A DNA stretch of 64,000 nucleotides from Campylobacter gracilis (GTDB lineage Bacteria; Campylobacterota; Campylobacteria; Campylobacterales; Campylobacteraceae). The position numbers were made by a program, and so were the translations under genes. Positions 36,793 through 46,552 of the stretch are shown here, one piece after another (the first letter of the stretch is position 1; each line of letters starts with the position of its first letter). The notes below the pieces were generated by a model that had not been told where the DNA came from, made no database searches, and was given only the letters and a program-made list of their open reading frames with translations. The stretch lies in assembly GCF_018374135.1 (NCBI RefSeq), contig NZ_JAHAFS010000005.1:62001-126000 (forward strand), read 5' to 3'.

Positions 36793-37374
36793 ATGAAATT
36801 TCGTTTTTTTCTAGCGCTTTTTACGGCTGTTTTATTTCTTGCAGGTTGCAGCGATGATGAGGATAAAAAATCAAGCGATACCCCGACCGAGGCCAACACC
36901 ACGCAGCCGCAATCCGAAACCGAAGCCGTAATCCAGGTCGATTATACCGCTCCTTTTACACTTCAGCTAAGTAACGGCAAAATTTTAAATATGCAAAAGA
37001 CAAAGCAAGGCTTTCATATCGATAATAATTCCACCGTGACGCTGTTTGCATTTTTTACGCCGTGGTGCGACGCCTGCGCCGTGCAAGTAAGCGCACTAAA
37101 TGCCGCCAAACAAGCTTACTCTGGCAAGCTTGACATAATCGGCGTAATGATCGGTGATGCGAATTTAGACGATGCAAAAAATTACGCAAGCGCACACGAA
37201 GTAAATTACGCGATCGCTTACGGCGAAGGGACGGACTTTTTTACAAAGGCGCTAGGTGGCATAAACGAAGTGCCGTATATGGCGATATACGATGAAAAAG
37301 GCGAGTTTAGCGCGCAGTATTTCGGGCTGATGCCGGAAGAAATTTTAATGACCGAATTGGAGAAAATTTTCTGA
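36793..37374 (+). CDS. TlpA-like thioredoxin-fold lipoprotein
   Basis: 193 aa. Lipoprotein signal with lipobox LAGC (Cys19), then an acidic/Thr/Gln linker and a TlpA/ResA-type thioredoxin domain with the active site TPWCDACAVQVSAL (Cys-Asp-Ala-Cys) and the cis-Pro region EVPYMAIYDEKGEF. It would act as a periplasmic, membrane-tethered thiol reductase or oxidase. The stop overlaps the ftsY start by one base (TGATG), as in the thioredoxin-ftsY pairing of C. jejuni. Confidence 0.92.
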   Translation: MKFRFFLALFTAVLFLAGCSDDEDKKSSDTPTEANTTQPQSETEAVIQVDYTAPFTLQLSNGKILNMQKTKQGFHIDNNSTVTLFAFFTPWCDACAVQVSALNAAKQAYSGKLDIIGVMIGDANLDDAKNYASAHEVNYAIAYGEGTDFFTKALGGINEVPYMAIYDEKGEFSAQYFGLMPEEILMTELEKIF

Positions 37375-38243
37375 TGTTCGAATTTTTTAAAAAAGGGCTT
37401 AGCAAGACCATAGACGCGATGCGAGGTGCAAAGGGCGAGGATAAAATTTCAAAAGAAATTTTAGAAGAGATGCTGCTTGAAGCCGACGTAGGCTACGAGC
37501 TCGTGGAGGAAATTTTAGAAAAACTGCCCGCAAAAAAGCTGGTCGCAAAAGATGATCTCAAGAGCGTTTTGAAGAGCTATTTCGATTACGAGATCGCCCG
37601 TCCTGCGGGTGGAAAACCCTTCGTTGAGCTGATTTTAGGCGTAAACGGCGCGGGCAAAACTACAACAACCGCAAAGCTTGCAAATTTATATAAAAATAGC
37701 AGCCAGAGCGTGATTTTAGGCGCATGCGATACCTTTCGCGCGGGCGCAGTCGAGCAATTAAAAAAATGGGCGCAGATCCTAAATCTACCGATCGTAGCGA
37801 CCGCGCAAGGGCACGATCCCGCTGCTGTGGCGTTTGACACCGTTAGCTCAGCTAGTGCCAAAAACATCGATCGCGTCCTGATCGACACCGCCGGACGCCT
37901 GCAAAATCAGAAAAATTTAGCCGCGGAGTTAGAGAAGATTGTGCGCATCTGCGACCGCGCAAAAAGCGGCGCACCGCACCGAAAGATCATCGTTCTAGAC
38001 GCCACTCAGGGCAATCACAGCGTCGCGCAAGCTAGGGCATTCAACGAGATCGTAAGGCTCGATGGCATCATCATCACGAAGCTCGACGGCACGCCTAAGG
38101 GCGGCGCACTTTTCGCCATAGCGCGCGAGCTGCGGCTGCCGATACTTTTCGTCGGCGTGGGCGAGCGAATGGAGGATTTGGCGAAATTTAACTCAGATCA
38201 GTTCGTAGAAACGCTGGTGGATGGGATTTACGGCGAGGATTAG
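37374..38243 (+). CDS. ftsY: Signal recognition particle receptor FtsY
   Basis: SRP GTPase that docks ribosome-SRP complexes at the membrane. N domain then G domain with G1 [31 protein letters not shown]3 [10 protein letters not shown]4 [10 protein letters not shown] and the C-terminal [18 protein letters not shown]. 289 aa: it lacks the long acidic A domain of E. coli FtsY, as is normal in Campylobacter. Secondary context: follows the thioredoxin lipoprotein with overlapping codons. Confidence 0.97.
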   Translation: MFEFFKKGLSKTIDAMRGAKGEDKISKEILEEMLLEADVGYELVEEILEKLPAKKLVAKDDLKSVLKSYFDYEIARPAGGKPFVELILGVNGAGKTTTTAKLANLYKNSSQSVILGACDTFRAGAVEQLKKWAQILNLPIVATAQGHDPAAVAFDTVSSASAKNIDRVLIDTAGRLQNQKNLAAELEKIVRICDRAKSGAPHRKIIVLDATQGNHSVAQARAFNEIVRLDGIIITKLDGTPKGGALFAIARELRLPILFVGVGERMEDLAKFNSDQFVETLVDGIYGED

Positions 38244-38888
38244 CCTTTAAGCCGCAAATTTTAAAATTTCTATTTCACGACCGCCCTACTTCGCAGTCGC
38301 TCTGTAATTTCATTTATGTGATTTTAAAACGACCTTGCACCAGCTTCCGGTGATAACCGCGGCATTTACATTGGCGGTTCTTCGATAAAATTTTAAATTC
38401 TACGCGCTCTAGGTAATTTTAATAGTAGTATAAAATTTAAAAACCATTCGCTTTTGGCATTTCAGTGCTCGCCGTTTAGATAGAATTTTAAAGATCACGC
38501 TCATTCTTAGACAGCCTCTGCAATCGCCATCGAATTGAAATTTTAAAATTTTTAAATTTCGCGCCGTATTGTTCTGCTCCGCGCCCGCCTGAAACACCGC
38601 ATGATAAAATTTAATCTCTTAAAAATCCAATCGTATCGGATTGATTTTAAAGCCGACGAACGCGCTCGCGCACCAAACCGCGACCGTATGTAGAGGTGGC
38701 CGCACGACGTATCTGCGATAAGAGACCTGCTGGCCGCGCATAGGGCACAAAGCAGGTGCTTGAATTAGAAATTCGGTAAAATTTTAAAAGCAAGGCTACG
38801 CAAACGAAACCGCGCGAATAAATCGATGTAGAAAAAAGGAAAGCAAAAGCCGGACCGCGCGGGATCCGGCGGAATTTTAAGCTGAGAT
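38244..38888. other. Intergenic stretch between ftsY and brnQ
   Basis: 645 bases between convergent genes. I see the brnQ terminator at the right end and no supported gene. The middle (38680-38760) is more GC-rich than the flanks and could hold a small RNA, but no known RNA family is recognisable. Confidence 0.5.
38849..38870 (-). terminator. Rho-independent terminator of brnQ
   Basis: On the minus strand GCCGGA, a 10-base loop and TCCGGC form a 6-bp GC stem (with further G-C pairs possible inside the loop), followed by TTTTGCTTTCCTTTTTT. It starts 19 bases after the brnQ stop. Confidence 0.75.
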
Positions 38889-40220
38889 TTAAAAGCTATC
38901 GTCTCTTTTTTCAAAGATCAGATGCAGCACGTATGTCACGGCGAAGGTCACTGTGCTAGGCACGATCCAGCCGAGCATCGAGTCGTAAAATGGCATTTTC
39001 TTTACAATAAACGTAACAAGCGGCACCGAAATCCCCAAAATATCAAGCCCGTTTATGACGCCCTCGACTACGCAGACATAGACGCAGGCGCGATAAATCA
39101 GCTTGCTTGAATCGATCCACGGGTTGATCAGCGAGAGGATTATCAGCATGATCGAGATCGGATAGATAGCGACGAGGACCGGGATGGAACCTTTGATGAT
39201 GGTCGTAAGGCCGAAATTTGCGACTCCAAAGCCGATCACGCACCAAGCGATCGCCCAGGTTTTGTATTTAATCTTGCCTTTTGTAAGCTCTTCAAAGTAT
39301 TCGCTAGCTGAGCTTATAAGACCTAGAGTCGTGGTTAAGCACGCTAGAAAAAATGCGCTGCCTAGGATCACGACTCCAACTCTTCCGAAGTAATGATCGC
39401 TTACTCGCGACAGAAGCTCCGCTCCGTTGATATTCGGCGTATCCTTGAAAAGCTCCGCAGAAGTCGCGCCCAGATAGCCCAGCATGAAATATATCGTCAT
39501 CAGTATGACGCCCGACATCATTCCTGCTTTTATGGTAGAGGTGACGAGGTGCTTCTCGTCGCTCACGCCGGTTGCTTTAATGGCATTAATTACGATGATT
39601 CCAAATGCCAGCGACGCAAGCGCGTCCATAGTCTGATAGCCCTCTACGAAGCCCTTTGCCGCGGCGTGATCAACGTACTCGCCGCTAGGGGCGACGAAGC
39701 TTCCGACAGGAAACAAAAATCCCGCGCCGAAAAGTAGCAAAATAAGCGCTAAAAGTATCGGCGTAAGGTATTTTCCTAGCAGATCGACGAGCTTTGAAGG
39801 GTTCATACAGATGTAATAGTTCAGCGCAAAATATGCCGCGGAATAAATAAATAGCCAAATTTGAAGGCGATCTTCCGCAATAAAAGGCTTAATCGCGATA
39901 TCAAAAGGCATGTTTGCCGCACGCGGTATCGCAAAAAGCGGCCCAATAGTAAGATACAAAAGCGCGGTAAAAACGATCGCAAACACCGGATCTATGCGGC
40001 GTACCAGGCTCTGAAGCCCCTTGGCGCGCGCGATTCCCGCGACGCCCAGTACTGGCAGAAGCACTGCCGTAGCGCAAAAAAACATTATTGCGATATAAAA
40101 ATTCTGCCCGGATTCCCTACCTAGACCCGGTGGAAAAATAAAATTTCCCGCACCGAAAAACATCGCAAATAGCGTAAGCGATATCGTCAAAAACTGGCTT
40201 CTACTAAGCTTGCCCTTCAT
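38889..40220 (-). CDS. brnQ: Branched-chain amino acid transport system II carrier protein
   Basis: LIVCS-family sodium-coupled importer of Leu/Ile/Val. The N-terminal LTISLTLFAMFFGAGNFIFPPGLGRESG is the family signature, followed by about 12 membrane helices. 443 aa is usual. It is a single gene with its own TATAAT promoter and a GC-rich terminator. Confidence 0.95.
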   Translation of the reverse strand: MKGKLSRSQFLTISLTLFAMFFGAGNFIFPPGLGRESGQNFYIAIMFFCATAVLLPVLGVAGIARAKGLQSLVRRIDPVFAIVFTALLYLTIGPLFAIPRAANMPFDIAIKPFIAEDRLQIWLFIYSAAYFALNYYICMNPSKLVDLLGKYLTPILLALILLLFGAGFLFPVGSFVAPSGEYVDHAAAKGFVEGYQTMDALASLAFGIIVINAIKATGVSDEKHLVTSTIKAGMMSGVILMTIYFMLGYLGATSAELFKDTPNINGAELLSRVSDHYFGRVGVVILGSAFFLACLTTTLGLISSASEYFEELTKGKIKYKTWAIAWCVIGFGVANFGLTTIIKGSIPVLVAIYPISIMLIILSLINPWIDSSKLIYRACVYVCVVEGVINGLDILGISVPLVTFIVKKMPFYDSMLGWIVPSTVTFAVTYVLHLIFEKRDDSF

Positions 40221-40252
40221 CTTAAACCTTCTTTAAATAAAGTGAAATTTGT

Positions 40253-40258
40253 ATTATA
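40253..40258 (-). promoter_or_regulatory. Promoter (-10 box) of brnQ
   Basis: On the minus strand TTATAACTATAATACAAA contains TATAAT 33 bases before the brnQ ATG; AAGAAGG provides the ribosome site. Confidence 0.6.
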
Positions 40259-40376
40259 GTTATAAATGTTTAAAACATATTTAAATTTAGCTCAAATTTA
40301 GCCGCAAATCCTCCCTCTCGTGATTTTTGATCCCGCAAGCGGCGCGCAAGGCGGCTAAAATTTTAAAAATTTTAAG

Positions 40377-40382
40377 TATAAT
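40377..40382 (+). promoter_or_regulatory. Promoter (-10 box) of radA
   Basis: TTTTAAGTATAATTTCGC, with TATAAT 49 bases before the radA ATG. A GAGGA ribosome site precedes the ATG. Confidence 0.55.
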
Positions 40383-40430
40383 TTCGCAAAGCTTGGGGCT
40401 AAATTTAAGCGAAAATGAGCGAGGATAAAA

Positions 40431-41780
40431 ATGGCGAAGATTAAAACCACGATTTTTGAGTGTCAGCACTGCGGCAATCAGCAAAGCAGATGGCTCGGCA
40501 GATGCCCAGACTGCGGCGCATTCGATAGCTTCGTCGAGCTCAAGCCCGCTCAGATCAAAGCGCTAAAAGAGATCGAGGGCGAGCTTGCCCGCGCCTCATC
40601 CGCAAGCGCCAAAGCGATCAGCGAGATACAGATTGAGCAAATTTCGCGCATCGACACCAAGGATAGCGAGCTAAATTTAGTCCTCGGAGGCGGCGTCGTG
40701 GAGGGCTCGCTCGTGCTAATCGGCGGCAGCCCCGGCATCGGAAAATCCACGCTGCTGCTTAAGATCGCGGCAAATTTAGCAAGCGGCGGCCGCGCCGTGC
40801 TTTACGTAAGCGGCGAAGAGAGCGCTAGCCAGATCAAAATGCGTGCGCAGCGGCTAGGCGCGATAAGCGAGCAGCTGTTTTTGCTCACCGAGATAAATCT
40901 GGGCGCCGTGCTTGAAGAGGTGGAGCGCAGGGATTATAAGTTTATCGTCATCGACAGCATCCAGACGCTTTTTAGCGATAAAGCCCCCTCTGCGCCGGGC
41001 TCGATCACGCAGGTGCGCGAGATCACGTTTGAGCTGATGCGACTTGCTAAAGCGCGCGGGATTTCGATCTTCATCATAGGTCACATCACCAAAGAGGGCT
41101 CGATCGCGGGCCCGCGCATACTAGAGCATATGGTGGACGTGGTGCTGTATTTCGAGGGCGATGCGAGCAAACAGCTTAGAATTTTGCGCGGTTTTAAAAA
41201 CCGCTTCGGAGCTACGAGCGAGGTGGGGATTTTCGAGATGGGGCCGCACGGGCTCGTAAGCGCCAAGGACGTCGCGAGTAAATTTTTCACGCGCGGCAAG
41301 GCGGTAAGCGGCTCGGCGATCACGATCACGATGGAGGGTACGCGCGCGCTCGTCGTGGAGATCCAAGCGCTCGTGTGCGAGAGCGGCTACCCCAAGCGCA
41401 GCGCCACGGGCTTTGATAAAAACCGCCTCGATATGCTTCTGGCGCTGCTTGATCGCAAGCTTGAGATCGGGCTTGGCGGATACGACGTCTTCGTAAACGT
41501 CAGCGGCGGCGTAAAAATCACCGAAACGGCGTGCGATCTAGCCGTCGTCGCAGCGATCGTAAGCAGCTTCAAAAACCGCCCGATCAGTAAAGAGAGCGTC
41601 TTCATCGGCGAGGTGAGCCTAAACGGCGAGATCAGAGAGATCTTCAACCTCGATGCGCGCCTGAAAGAAGCTGCGATGCAGAAATTTAAAAACGCGATCG
41701 TTCCGATGAAGCCGCAAAACACGCAGGGGCTTAAAATTTTTCACGCCACCGAGATCACGCAAATTTTAGATTGGATGTGA
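40431..41780 (+). CDS. radA: DNA repair protein RadA
   Basis: RecA-like DnaB-type ATPase that helps branch migration in homologous recombination. Zn ribbon CQHCGNQQSRWLGRCPDCGAF (residues 10-30), Walker A GGSPGIGKSTLLLK, the RadA-specific KNRFG motif in RGFKNRFGATSEVG, and a C-terminal Lon-protease-like domain (VNVSGGVKITETACDLAVVAA). 449 aa is typical. It stands alone on the plus strand. Confidence 0.97.
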   Translation: MAKIKTTIFECQHCGNQQSRWLGRCPDCGAFDSFVELKPAQIKALKEIEGELARASSASAKAISEIQIEQISRIDTKDSELNLVLGGGVVEGSLVLIGGSPGIGKSTLLLKIAANLASGGRAVLYVSGEESASQIKMRAQRLGAISEQLFLLTEINLGAVLEEVERRDYKFIVIDSIQTLFSDKAPSAPGSITQVREITFELMRLAKARGISIFIIGHITKEGSIAGPRILEHMVDVVLYFEGDASKQLRILRGFKNRFGATSEVGIFEMGPHGLVSAKDVASKFFTRGKAVSGSAITITMEGTRALVVEIQALVCESGYPKRSATGFDKNRLDMLLALLDRKLEIGLGGYDVFVNVSGGVKITETACDLAVVAAIVSSFKNRPISKESVFIGEVSLNGEIREIFNLDARLKEAAMQKFKNAIVPMKPQNTQGLKIFHATEITQILDWM

Positions 41781-42534
41781 GGCGGAGCGCTTCTTAGCCT
41801 CGGTTTAGCGGGCGGCGCGAGCAAGCGAAAATGGACTTTGAGCGGCAAGGGGCGCGTTGCTTTTGCATGGGCACGGCGAAGGGCGCAAGTGCGCCGCTTT
41901 TTGCATGGCTCACAAGCAAGCGCAAATGAGCTTGATCGCTAAGGCGCGATTTTTGGAATTTCACGTATCGTAGCAGCTCAAAAATTCGTTTGAGCTTTAA
42001 AACGGCTCGGCGACGGTGCGGTTAAAATTTAATCATTAGCGCCGCATCTTAGTGGGCAAGATAAGCGCTTTGCGGCGCAAATTTTAAAATTTTGCCTCAA
42101 TGCGGCGCAAAGCCAAGCCCGATAGGTCCTTGCGTCGCGTAAAATTCTATCGCAGCGCACAGGACGTATCGCATAGGGCTAAGAGCCGGTAAAATTTTAG
42201 CGGCGCTAAGCTTTCATGTTCATGCGCGGGCGCGACGCGGATACCGCAAGCAAAGTATCGCGCGCCGAGCCGAATGAGCGCTGCTGCGACACGCTGCAAC
42301 CTAGGGGGCTTGCAACGAGACGCTATGCAAGCCAAAGCGCGCAGGTCCGCCTTACGTAGCCAAAAGACAAAGCCTACAAGGCGGCAAGATAGCAACGCAG
42401 CGAGAGCGCGATGAAATTTTAACGTAGGCCGCATAAGCCGTCGGCAAAGTCTAATTCTACGGACAGGCTCTGCGGATAAAATTTCGCAAATTTAGAGTGG
42501 ATAAAATTTCATAAATTTAAACGGAAAGGTGCGT
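41781..42534. other. Long GC-rich intergenic stretch after radA
   Basis: 754 bases with no supported gene. A hairpin with a T run about 100 bases after radA is a plausible terminator. Frames of 60-95 codons exist on the minus strand but have irregular composition and no family likeness. It may be a decayed gene remnant. Confidence 0.5.
41882..41902 (+). terminator. Candidate radA terminator
   Basis: GGCGCA, a 2-base gap (AG) and TGCGCC form a tight 6-bp stem followed by GCTTTTT, 102 bases after the stop codon. The effective loop needs the inner pairs to open to about 4 bases. Confidence 0.5.
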
Positions 42535-43278
42535 ATGAGCCCAAACGTAATCGTTAAATTCGTCATTTTGTTTTTCATCAGAGCGCAAAGCTTAAACGTC
42601 AAATTTAGCAAGCTCGACGCCGTCGTATCACGCGCTTACGCCAAATACGGGATACTGTTTAAGCTAAGCGTGCCGTTACTTGCCGTAGCATCGGCATTTG
42701 CGCTGTTTAACCTATACGATTTTGCCAAAGCCAACTACGCGCTGACGCTCTTTTTGCTCGCTTTGGGCTCGCCGCTGCTTACGTATAGCTTTTTTAAGGC
42801 GATAAAATCGGCGATGACCTTCGCGCTATTTGTGATCCCCTTTGCGGCGGTATTTGCGATCATCGCGGTTACGGGCGCACAGAAGCTTGATAACTCGCTA
42901 AATTTTAACATCGTCTTTCCGCTGTTTTTCACCCTCGTGTGGTTTGCGATGTCGGTGATCGCCGATGAGGACGTAGCGCAGATCATGAATAAGATCGTAT
43001 CGAAGCTCTCGACGCTTTTCGTGACGATTTTCATCCTTTATAACTACGAGGCACTGCATGGGATTTTAACCGCAAGTGCGGGAGGGTATCGCGCAAGCGA
43101 GGATGAGCTAAGCGCGCTTGATCTGGTGTTTATGACGATTAGATTTTTCACGCTGCCTTCGATTTTTACATTGATGATTTTTGAGATCAAAGATTATCTT
43201 TTTATCAGATACGACGCGTTCGTGCAAGCTCAGCAGGAGCGCATGCAGGATTTAAAAAATTCCAAGGGCTCGGAGTAA
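42535..43278 (+). CDS. Predicted integral membrane protein of unknown function
   Basis: About 247 aa with five or six predicted membrane helices (for example LLAVASAFALFNLYDFA, FALFVIPFAAVFAIIAV, IVFPLFFTLVWFAMSVI) and a charged C-terminal tail. No family motif recognised. ATG 42535 is preferred over GTG 42529 because GGAAAGG lies six bases upstream of it. It stands alone; nothing nearby hints at a role. Confidence 0.75.
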   Translation: MSPNVIVKFVILFFIRAQSLNVKFSKLDAVVSRAYAKYGILFKLSVPLLAVASAFALFNLYDFAKANYALTLFLLALGSPLLTYSFFKAIKSAMTFALFVIPFAAVFAIIAVTGAQKLDNSLNFNIVFPLFFTLVWFAMSVIADEDVAQIMNKIVSKLSTLFVTIFILYNYEALHGILTASAGGYRASEDELSALDLVFMTIRFFTLPSIFTLMIFEIKDYLFIRYDAFVQAQQERMQDLKNSKGSE

Positions 43279-43452
43279 AAATTTAAAGCTTAGCTCGATC
43301 TAATTTTGCGCGCCGTAAATGGTCGCGAATACTAAAGACTGCGACCGCCGTGTGCACGCTGGGCTTAGGCGCGGCAGTGGGACTAATAAAATTTGAAATG
43401 AAATTTTAGGACAAAATTTTGAGATGAAATTTTAATGACACGCCGGTTATGC

Positions 43453-43496
43453 GTGGGCTAGAATTTAAAGCCGCAAAGCTTCAAATCCTAACCCAC
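43453..43496 (-). terminator. Long imperfect hairpin between convergent genes
   Basis: GTGGGCTAGAATTTAAAGC pairs with GCTTCAAATCCTAACCCAC over 19 positions with three mismatches around a 6-base loop. It lies just after the stop of the first amino-acid-binding protein gene. There is no strong T run, so it may be a bidirectional terminator or an mRNA 3'-end stabiliser. Confidence 0.5.
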
Positions 43497-43511
43497 ATCA
43501 AATTTAAAATT

Positions 43512-44318
43512 CTAAAAGAAGCTGTATATATCGTCTAAAAGGAAGTATTTTTTATCGACAGTGCCTTTGTAGAAAGGCTCGAATGTATCATTATACGCCT
43601 TTTTGAAAAAGCCCTCTTTGCTAAGCGAGATTAGCGCTTGATTGACGGCTTCTGCGAGATCTGCGTTGCCCTTTTGCATCGCGATACCCAAAAATACGTT
43701 CTCGCCAAGACTTTTGATATTAACCTCGACGCTAGGATCTGCGACCGGATAGACCATCACGAATAGATTATCGTCGCACGCGCCGTCGATCTCGCCGCTC
43801 TTTAACCGCTTGTAGCAATCGGAGGAATTTTTGCAATACACTAGATTGTAGCCGCCGTCCTTTTGCATAAACGCTTCGCCCGTTGAGCCGCGGATGACGC
43901 CTACTTTCTTACCTCGCAGATCGCTCATTTTTTGGATATTGTCGCTTTTTTTGGTTAAAACTCCGGAATTTACCGAAAGATATGGCATCGAAAACTCATA
44001 ACTTTTCTTTCTCTCCTCAGTAACACTTGCAGCCGCGATAAGCATATCCGCCTGATTATTTTGAATGGACGGAAAGCGCGCTTGCGCTGATACCGGTATG
44101 AGCTCGATCCTGCCGCCGGTATCGCCTAAAATTTTGCCTCCGATTGCATTAGCAAGCTCTACGTCAAAGCCCTCAAAGCCGTTATCCGTAACCCTGCTAA
44201 ACGGAGGCTCATTTTCATAAACTGCGATACGAATGACTTTACTCTGCTTTATTTGGCTTAAAGAATTCGCAAATACAAAAACGCAAGATAGAAGAATTAA
44301 AAGCAGTGATTTTTTCAT
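43512..44318 (-). CDS. Amino acid ABC transporter substrate-binding protein (tandem copy A)
   Basis: Periplasmic type-3 solute-binding protein, 268 aa: signal peptide LLLILLSCVFVFANS, then VIRIAVYENEPPFS, FEGFDVELANAI, QADMLIAAASVTEERKKS and GSTGEAF, the pattern of polar amino acid (Gln/Cys/His/Arg) binders such as CjaA and PEB1. The internal Cys pair in VYCKNSSDCYKRL may form a disulphide. It is nearly a duplicate of the next gene, from which it is separated by 17 bases. No permease or ATPase gene is adjacent. The ligand cannot be told from sequence. Confidence 0.9.
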   Translation of the reverse strand: MKKSLLLILLSCVFVFANSLSQIKQSKVIRIAVYENEPPFSRVTDNGFEGFDVELANAIGGKILGDTGGRIELIPVSAQARFPSIQNNQADMLIAAASVTEERKKSYEFSMPYLSVNSGVLTKKSDNIQKMSDLRGKKVGVIRGSTGEAFMQKDGGYNLVYCKNSSDCYKRLKSGEIDGACDDNLFVMVYPVADPSVEVNIKSLGENVFLGIAMQKGNADLAEAVNQALISLSKEGFFKKAYNDTFEPFYKGTVDKKYFLLDDIYSFF

Positions 44319-44335
44319 TTCAAATTCCTTTTTTA

Positions 44336-45142
44336 TTAAAAAAAGCTATAAAGATCGTCAAGCAAGAAATATTTTTTATCGACGGTGCCTTTATAGAAGG
44401 ATTCGAAAGTATCCTCGTAAGCCTTTTTGAAAAAGCCCTCTTTGCTGAGCGCAATCAAGCCTTTATTGATCGCTTCTAGCAGCTCAGCGTTGCCTTTTTG
44501 CACCGCGACGCCTAAGAATACATTATCGCCTAAATTTTTTATATTGACCTCGACCGCAGGATCTACGATCGGATATACCATTACAAAAAGGTTGTTGTTG
44601 CAATACCCGTCGATCTCGCCACTTTTTAATCTCCTGTAGCAATCAACCGAATCGTTGCAGTAGGAAACATTATAACCGCCGTCCTTTTTGATATACGCCT
44701 CGCCGGTAGTCTTGCGGATGATACCGATCTTTTTGCCCATCAGATCGCCTATTTTGTGAATATTTGAGTCTTTTTTCGTTAAAATTCCTAAATTTACCGT
44801 AAAATACGGCATCGAAAAATCTACGCTGCCCTTACGCTCTTCAGTGATACTTGCAGCCGCGATTATCATATCTGCCTGATTGTTTTGAAGCATCGGAAAG
44901 CGCACCTCGTTCGTTACCGGGATAAGCTCGATGCGGCCGCCGCTGTTGCCGAAAATTTTACCGGCTAGCGCGTTGGCAAGCTCGACTTCGAAACCCTCAA
45001 AGCCCTTCTCGCTCGACTTACTAAAAGGCGGCTCATTTTCATAAACGCCTACTCTGATCACTTTGCTTTGCTTGATCTCGCTTAAGGAATTCGCAAAAAC
45101 AAAGATCGCCGACAATAGAATAAGAAAAAATGACTTTTTCAT
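44336..45142 (-). CDS. Amino acid ABC transporter substrate-binding protein (tandem copy B)
   Basis: 268 aa, same architecture and length as copy A, with long identical blocks (SKVIR, VYENEPPFS, FYKGTVDKKYFLLDD). It differs at putative ligand positions, for example the acid or base pattern around ERKGSVDFSMPYF and IRKTTGEAY. Signal peptide FFLILLSAIFVFANS. It is first in the pair, with an AGGAGG site before the ATG and a candidate -10 (TACAAT) about 32 bases upstream. Probably arose by recent tandem duplication. Confidence 0.9.
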   Translation of the reverse strand: MKKSFFLILLSAIFVFANSLSEIKQSKVIRVGVYENEPPFSKSSEKGFEGFEVELANALAGKIFGNSGGRIELIPVTNEVRFPMLQNNQADMIIAAASITEERKGSVDFSMPYFTVNLGILTKKDSNIHKIGDLMGKKIGIIRKTTGEAYIKKDGGYNVSYCNDSVDCYRRLKSGEIDGYCNNNLFVMVYPIVDPAVEVNIKNLGDNVFLGVAVQKGNAELLEAINKGLIALSKEGFFKKAYEDTFESFYKGTVDKKYFLLDDLYSFF

Positions 45143-45573
45143 AATTTCCTCCTTGAATTTTAAATTTTTCGTAATTGTAATGTAAATTTTCTTAAAATTT
45201 CATTTTACCAGAACCGAAACTATTCCCTAAACTGCGAGCTTAGCGATAAAATTTCGCAACTAAAATTTCTAAGCATAATGATAGAGGCTTTTTAAATTTT
45301 GCTGCCTTGCGCCAAGCTCTGCCTTCTCTCAATTAAATTTTATCACTCCACTATAAAATTCTGTGCGTCTATTAGCACCGTAAAAAATAGCACGCCGCTA
45401 CGGAATTTTATAAATTCTATAACGGCGCGTTAGTAAAATTTTACAATCTAAACCAAGCTCGCAAAGTCGGACAAAATAGTGCGACTGAACTAGCTATTCA
45501 AATTTTACCTGGCGAGAGCACACAGCTATGCTTGCTGTAAGCAAATACAGGCGAGCCGTACCGCTATGCCCGC
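45143..45573. other. Intergenic stretch between tandem binding-protein genes
   Basis: 431 bases with no gene seen. The left end holds the copy B promoter region (TACAAT at 45179-45174 on the minus strand). The rest is AAATTTTA-rich spacer. Confidence 0.5.
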
Positions 45574-46380
45574 CTAAAATAAGCTATAAAGGTCATCCAA
45601 CAAGAAATATTTTTTCTCCGCAGTGCCCTTGTAATACGGCTCAATCGTCTCGTCATAGGTCTTTTTCATAAAGCCGTTCTTGCTTAGCTTGACTAGCTCG
45701 CCATTTAAGAACTCAAGCAGATCCTTGTTGCCCTTAGAAACCGCGATGCCTAAGAAATCCGAAACGCCTAAATTCTTTATATTTACCTCAGTGTCGCTGT
45801 CGATTACAGCATAAGCTAAAACTATCAGATTATCAGTCGCATATCCGATGCCTTTACCATCCTTTAGCATTTTATAGCATTCATTTGCGGTGGCGCAATT
45901 TACAATTTCAAAGCCCTCTTTTCTAAAATACGCTTCGCCTGTAGTTCCGGTTTCTGCGATGATCGGCTTGCCGTGCAGATCCGATACAGTCTTGATCCTA
46001 TCGCCGGCGCGGGTTAGCACGCCGATATTTACTGCAAAATACGGCGTCGTAAAATCGACTAGCTGCTTACGCTCATTTGTGATCGTAAAGGTCGCAAGCA
46101 CCATATCTACTTTATTTTCTTCCAACGCTTTTAAACGCTCACTAGCCTTTACGGGCACGAATTCCACCTTGCCCGCCTTGCCGCCAAATATATCTTTTGA
46201 TAACGCCTCGGCTAGAGTAACCTCAAATCCTTGAAATTTGCCGTCTTCAAATTTACTAAAAGGCGGTTGCGCCTCAAATACGCCTACGCGCACACTGCCC
46301 GATTGCCTGATCTCTGATAGGGTATTTGCCACTACACTACTTGTAAATAGCAATAAAATTCCCAAAATTATCTTTTTCAT
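45574..46380 (-). CDS. Amino acid ABC transporter substrate-binding protein (tandem copy C, diverged)
   Basis: 268 aa and collinear with copies A and B, but with many substitutions: SVRVGVFEAQPPFSK, FQGFEVTLAEAL, ENKVDMVLATFTITNERKQLVDFTTPYF, GTTGEAYFRKEGFE and the same FLLDDLYS tail. The signal peptide ends about residue 18. The Cys pair is kept in VNCATANECYK. It is transcribed separately, about 430 bases upstream of copy B. Likely an older duplicate with a different ligand. Confidence 0.9.
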   Translation of the reverse strand: MKKIILGILLLFTSSVVANTLSEIRQSGSVRVGVFEAQPPFSKFEDGKFQGFEVTLAEALSKDIFGGKAGKVEFVPVKASERLKALEENKVDMVLATFTITNERKQLVDFTTPYFAVNIGVLTRAGDRIKTVSDLHGKPIIAETGTTGEAYFRKEGFEIVNCATANECYKMLKDGKGIGYATDNLIVLAYAVIDSDTEVNIKNLGVSDFLGIAVSKGNKDLLEFLNGELVKLSKNGFMKKTYDETIEPYYKGTAEKKYFLLDDLYSLF

Positions 46381-46552
46381 ATCGTTCCTTTAATTACAAT
46401 GATTAGCCTAGCCGCGCATTCGCGTCGCTTCGGCAAGCCGTCTTAAGCCGGTCGTATATTATTCGCTCACTTCTCCTTTCAATATTTTTTTAAAATTTCT
46501 TTACCTTTGAAATTTTGCGGCGCATTTTACGCAAATTTCATTTAAAATACAT

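Noticed and set aside
38680..38770. GC-richer patch in the ftsY-brnQ gap as a structured RNA (SRP, RNase P or tmRNA)
   Set aside because: None of the conserved cores of those RNAs can be found; no clear long helices.
42147..42434. 95-codon minus-strand frame in the radA downstream gap
   Set aside because: Irregular Arg/Cys/Leu-rich composition, no ribosome site, no family likeness; typical of GC-rich non-coding DNA.
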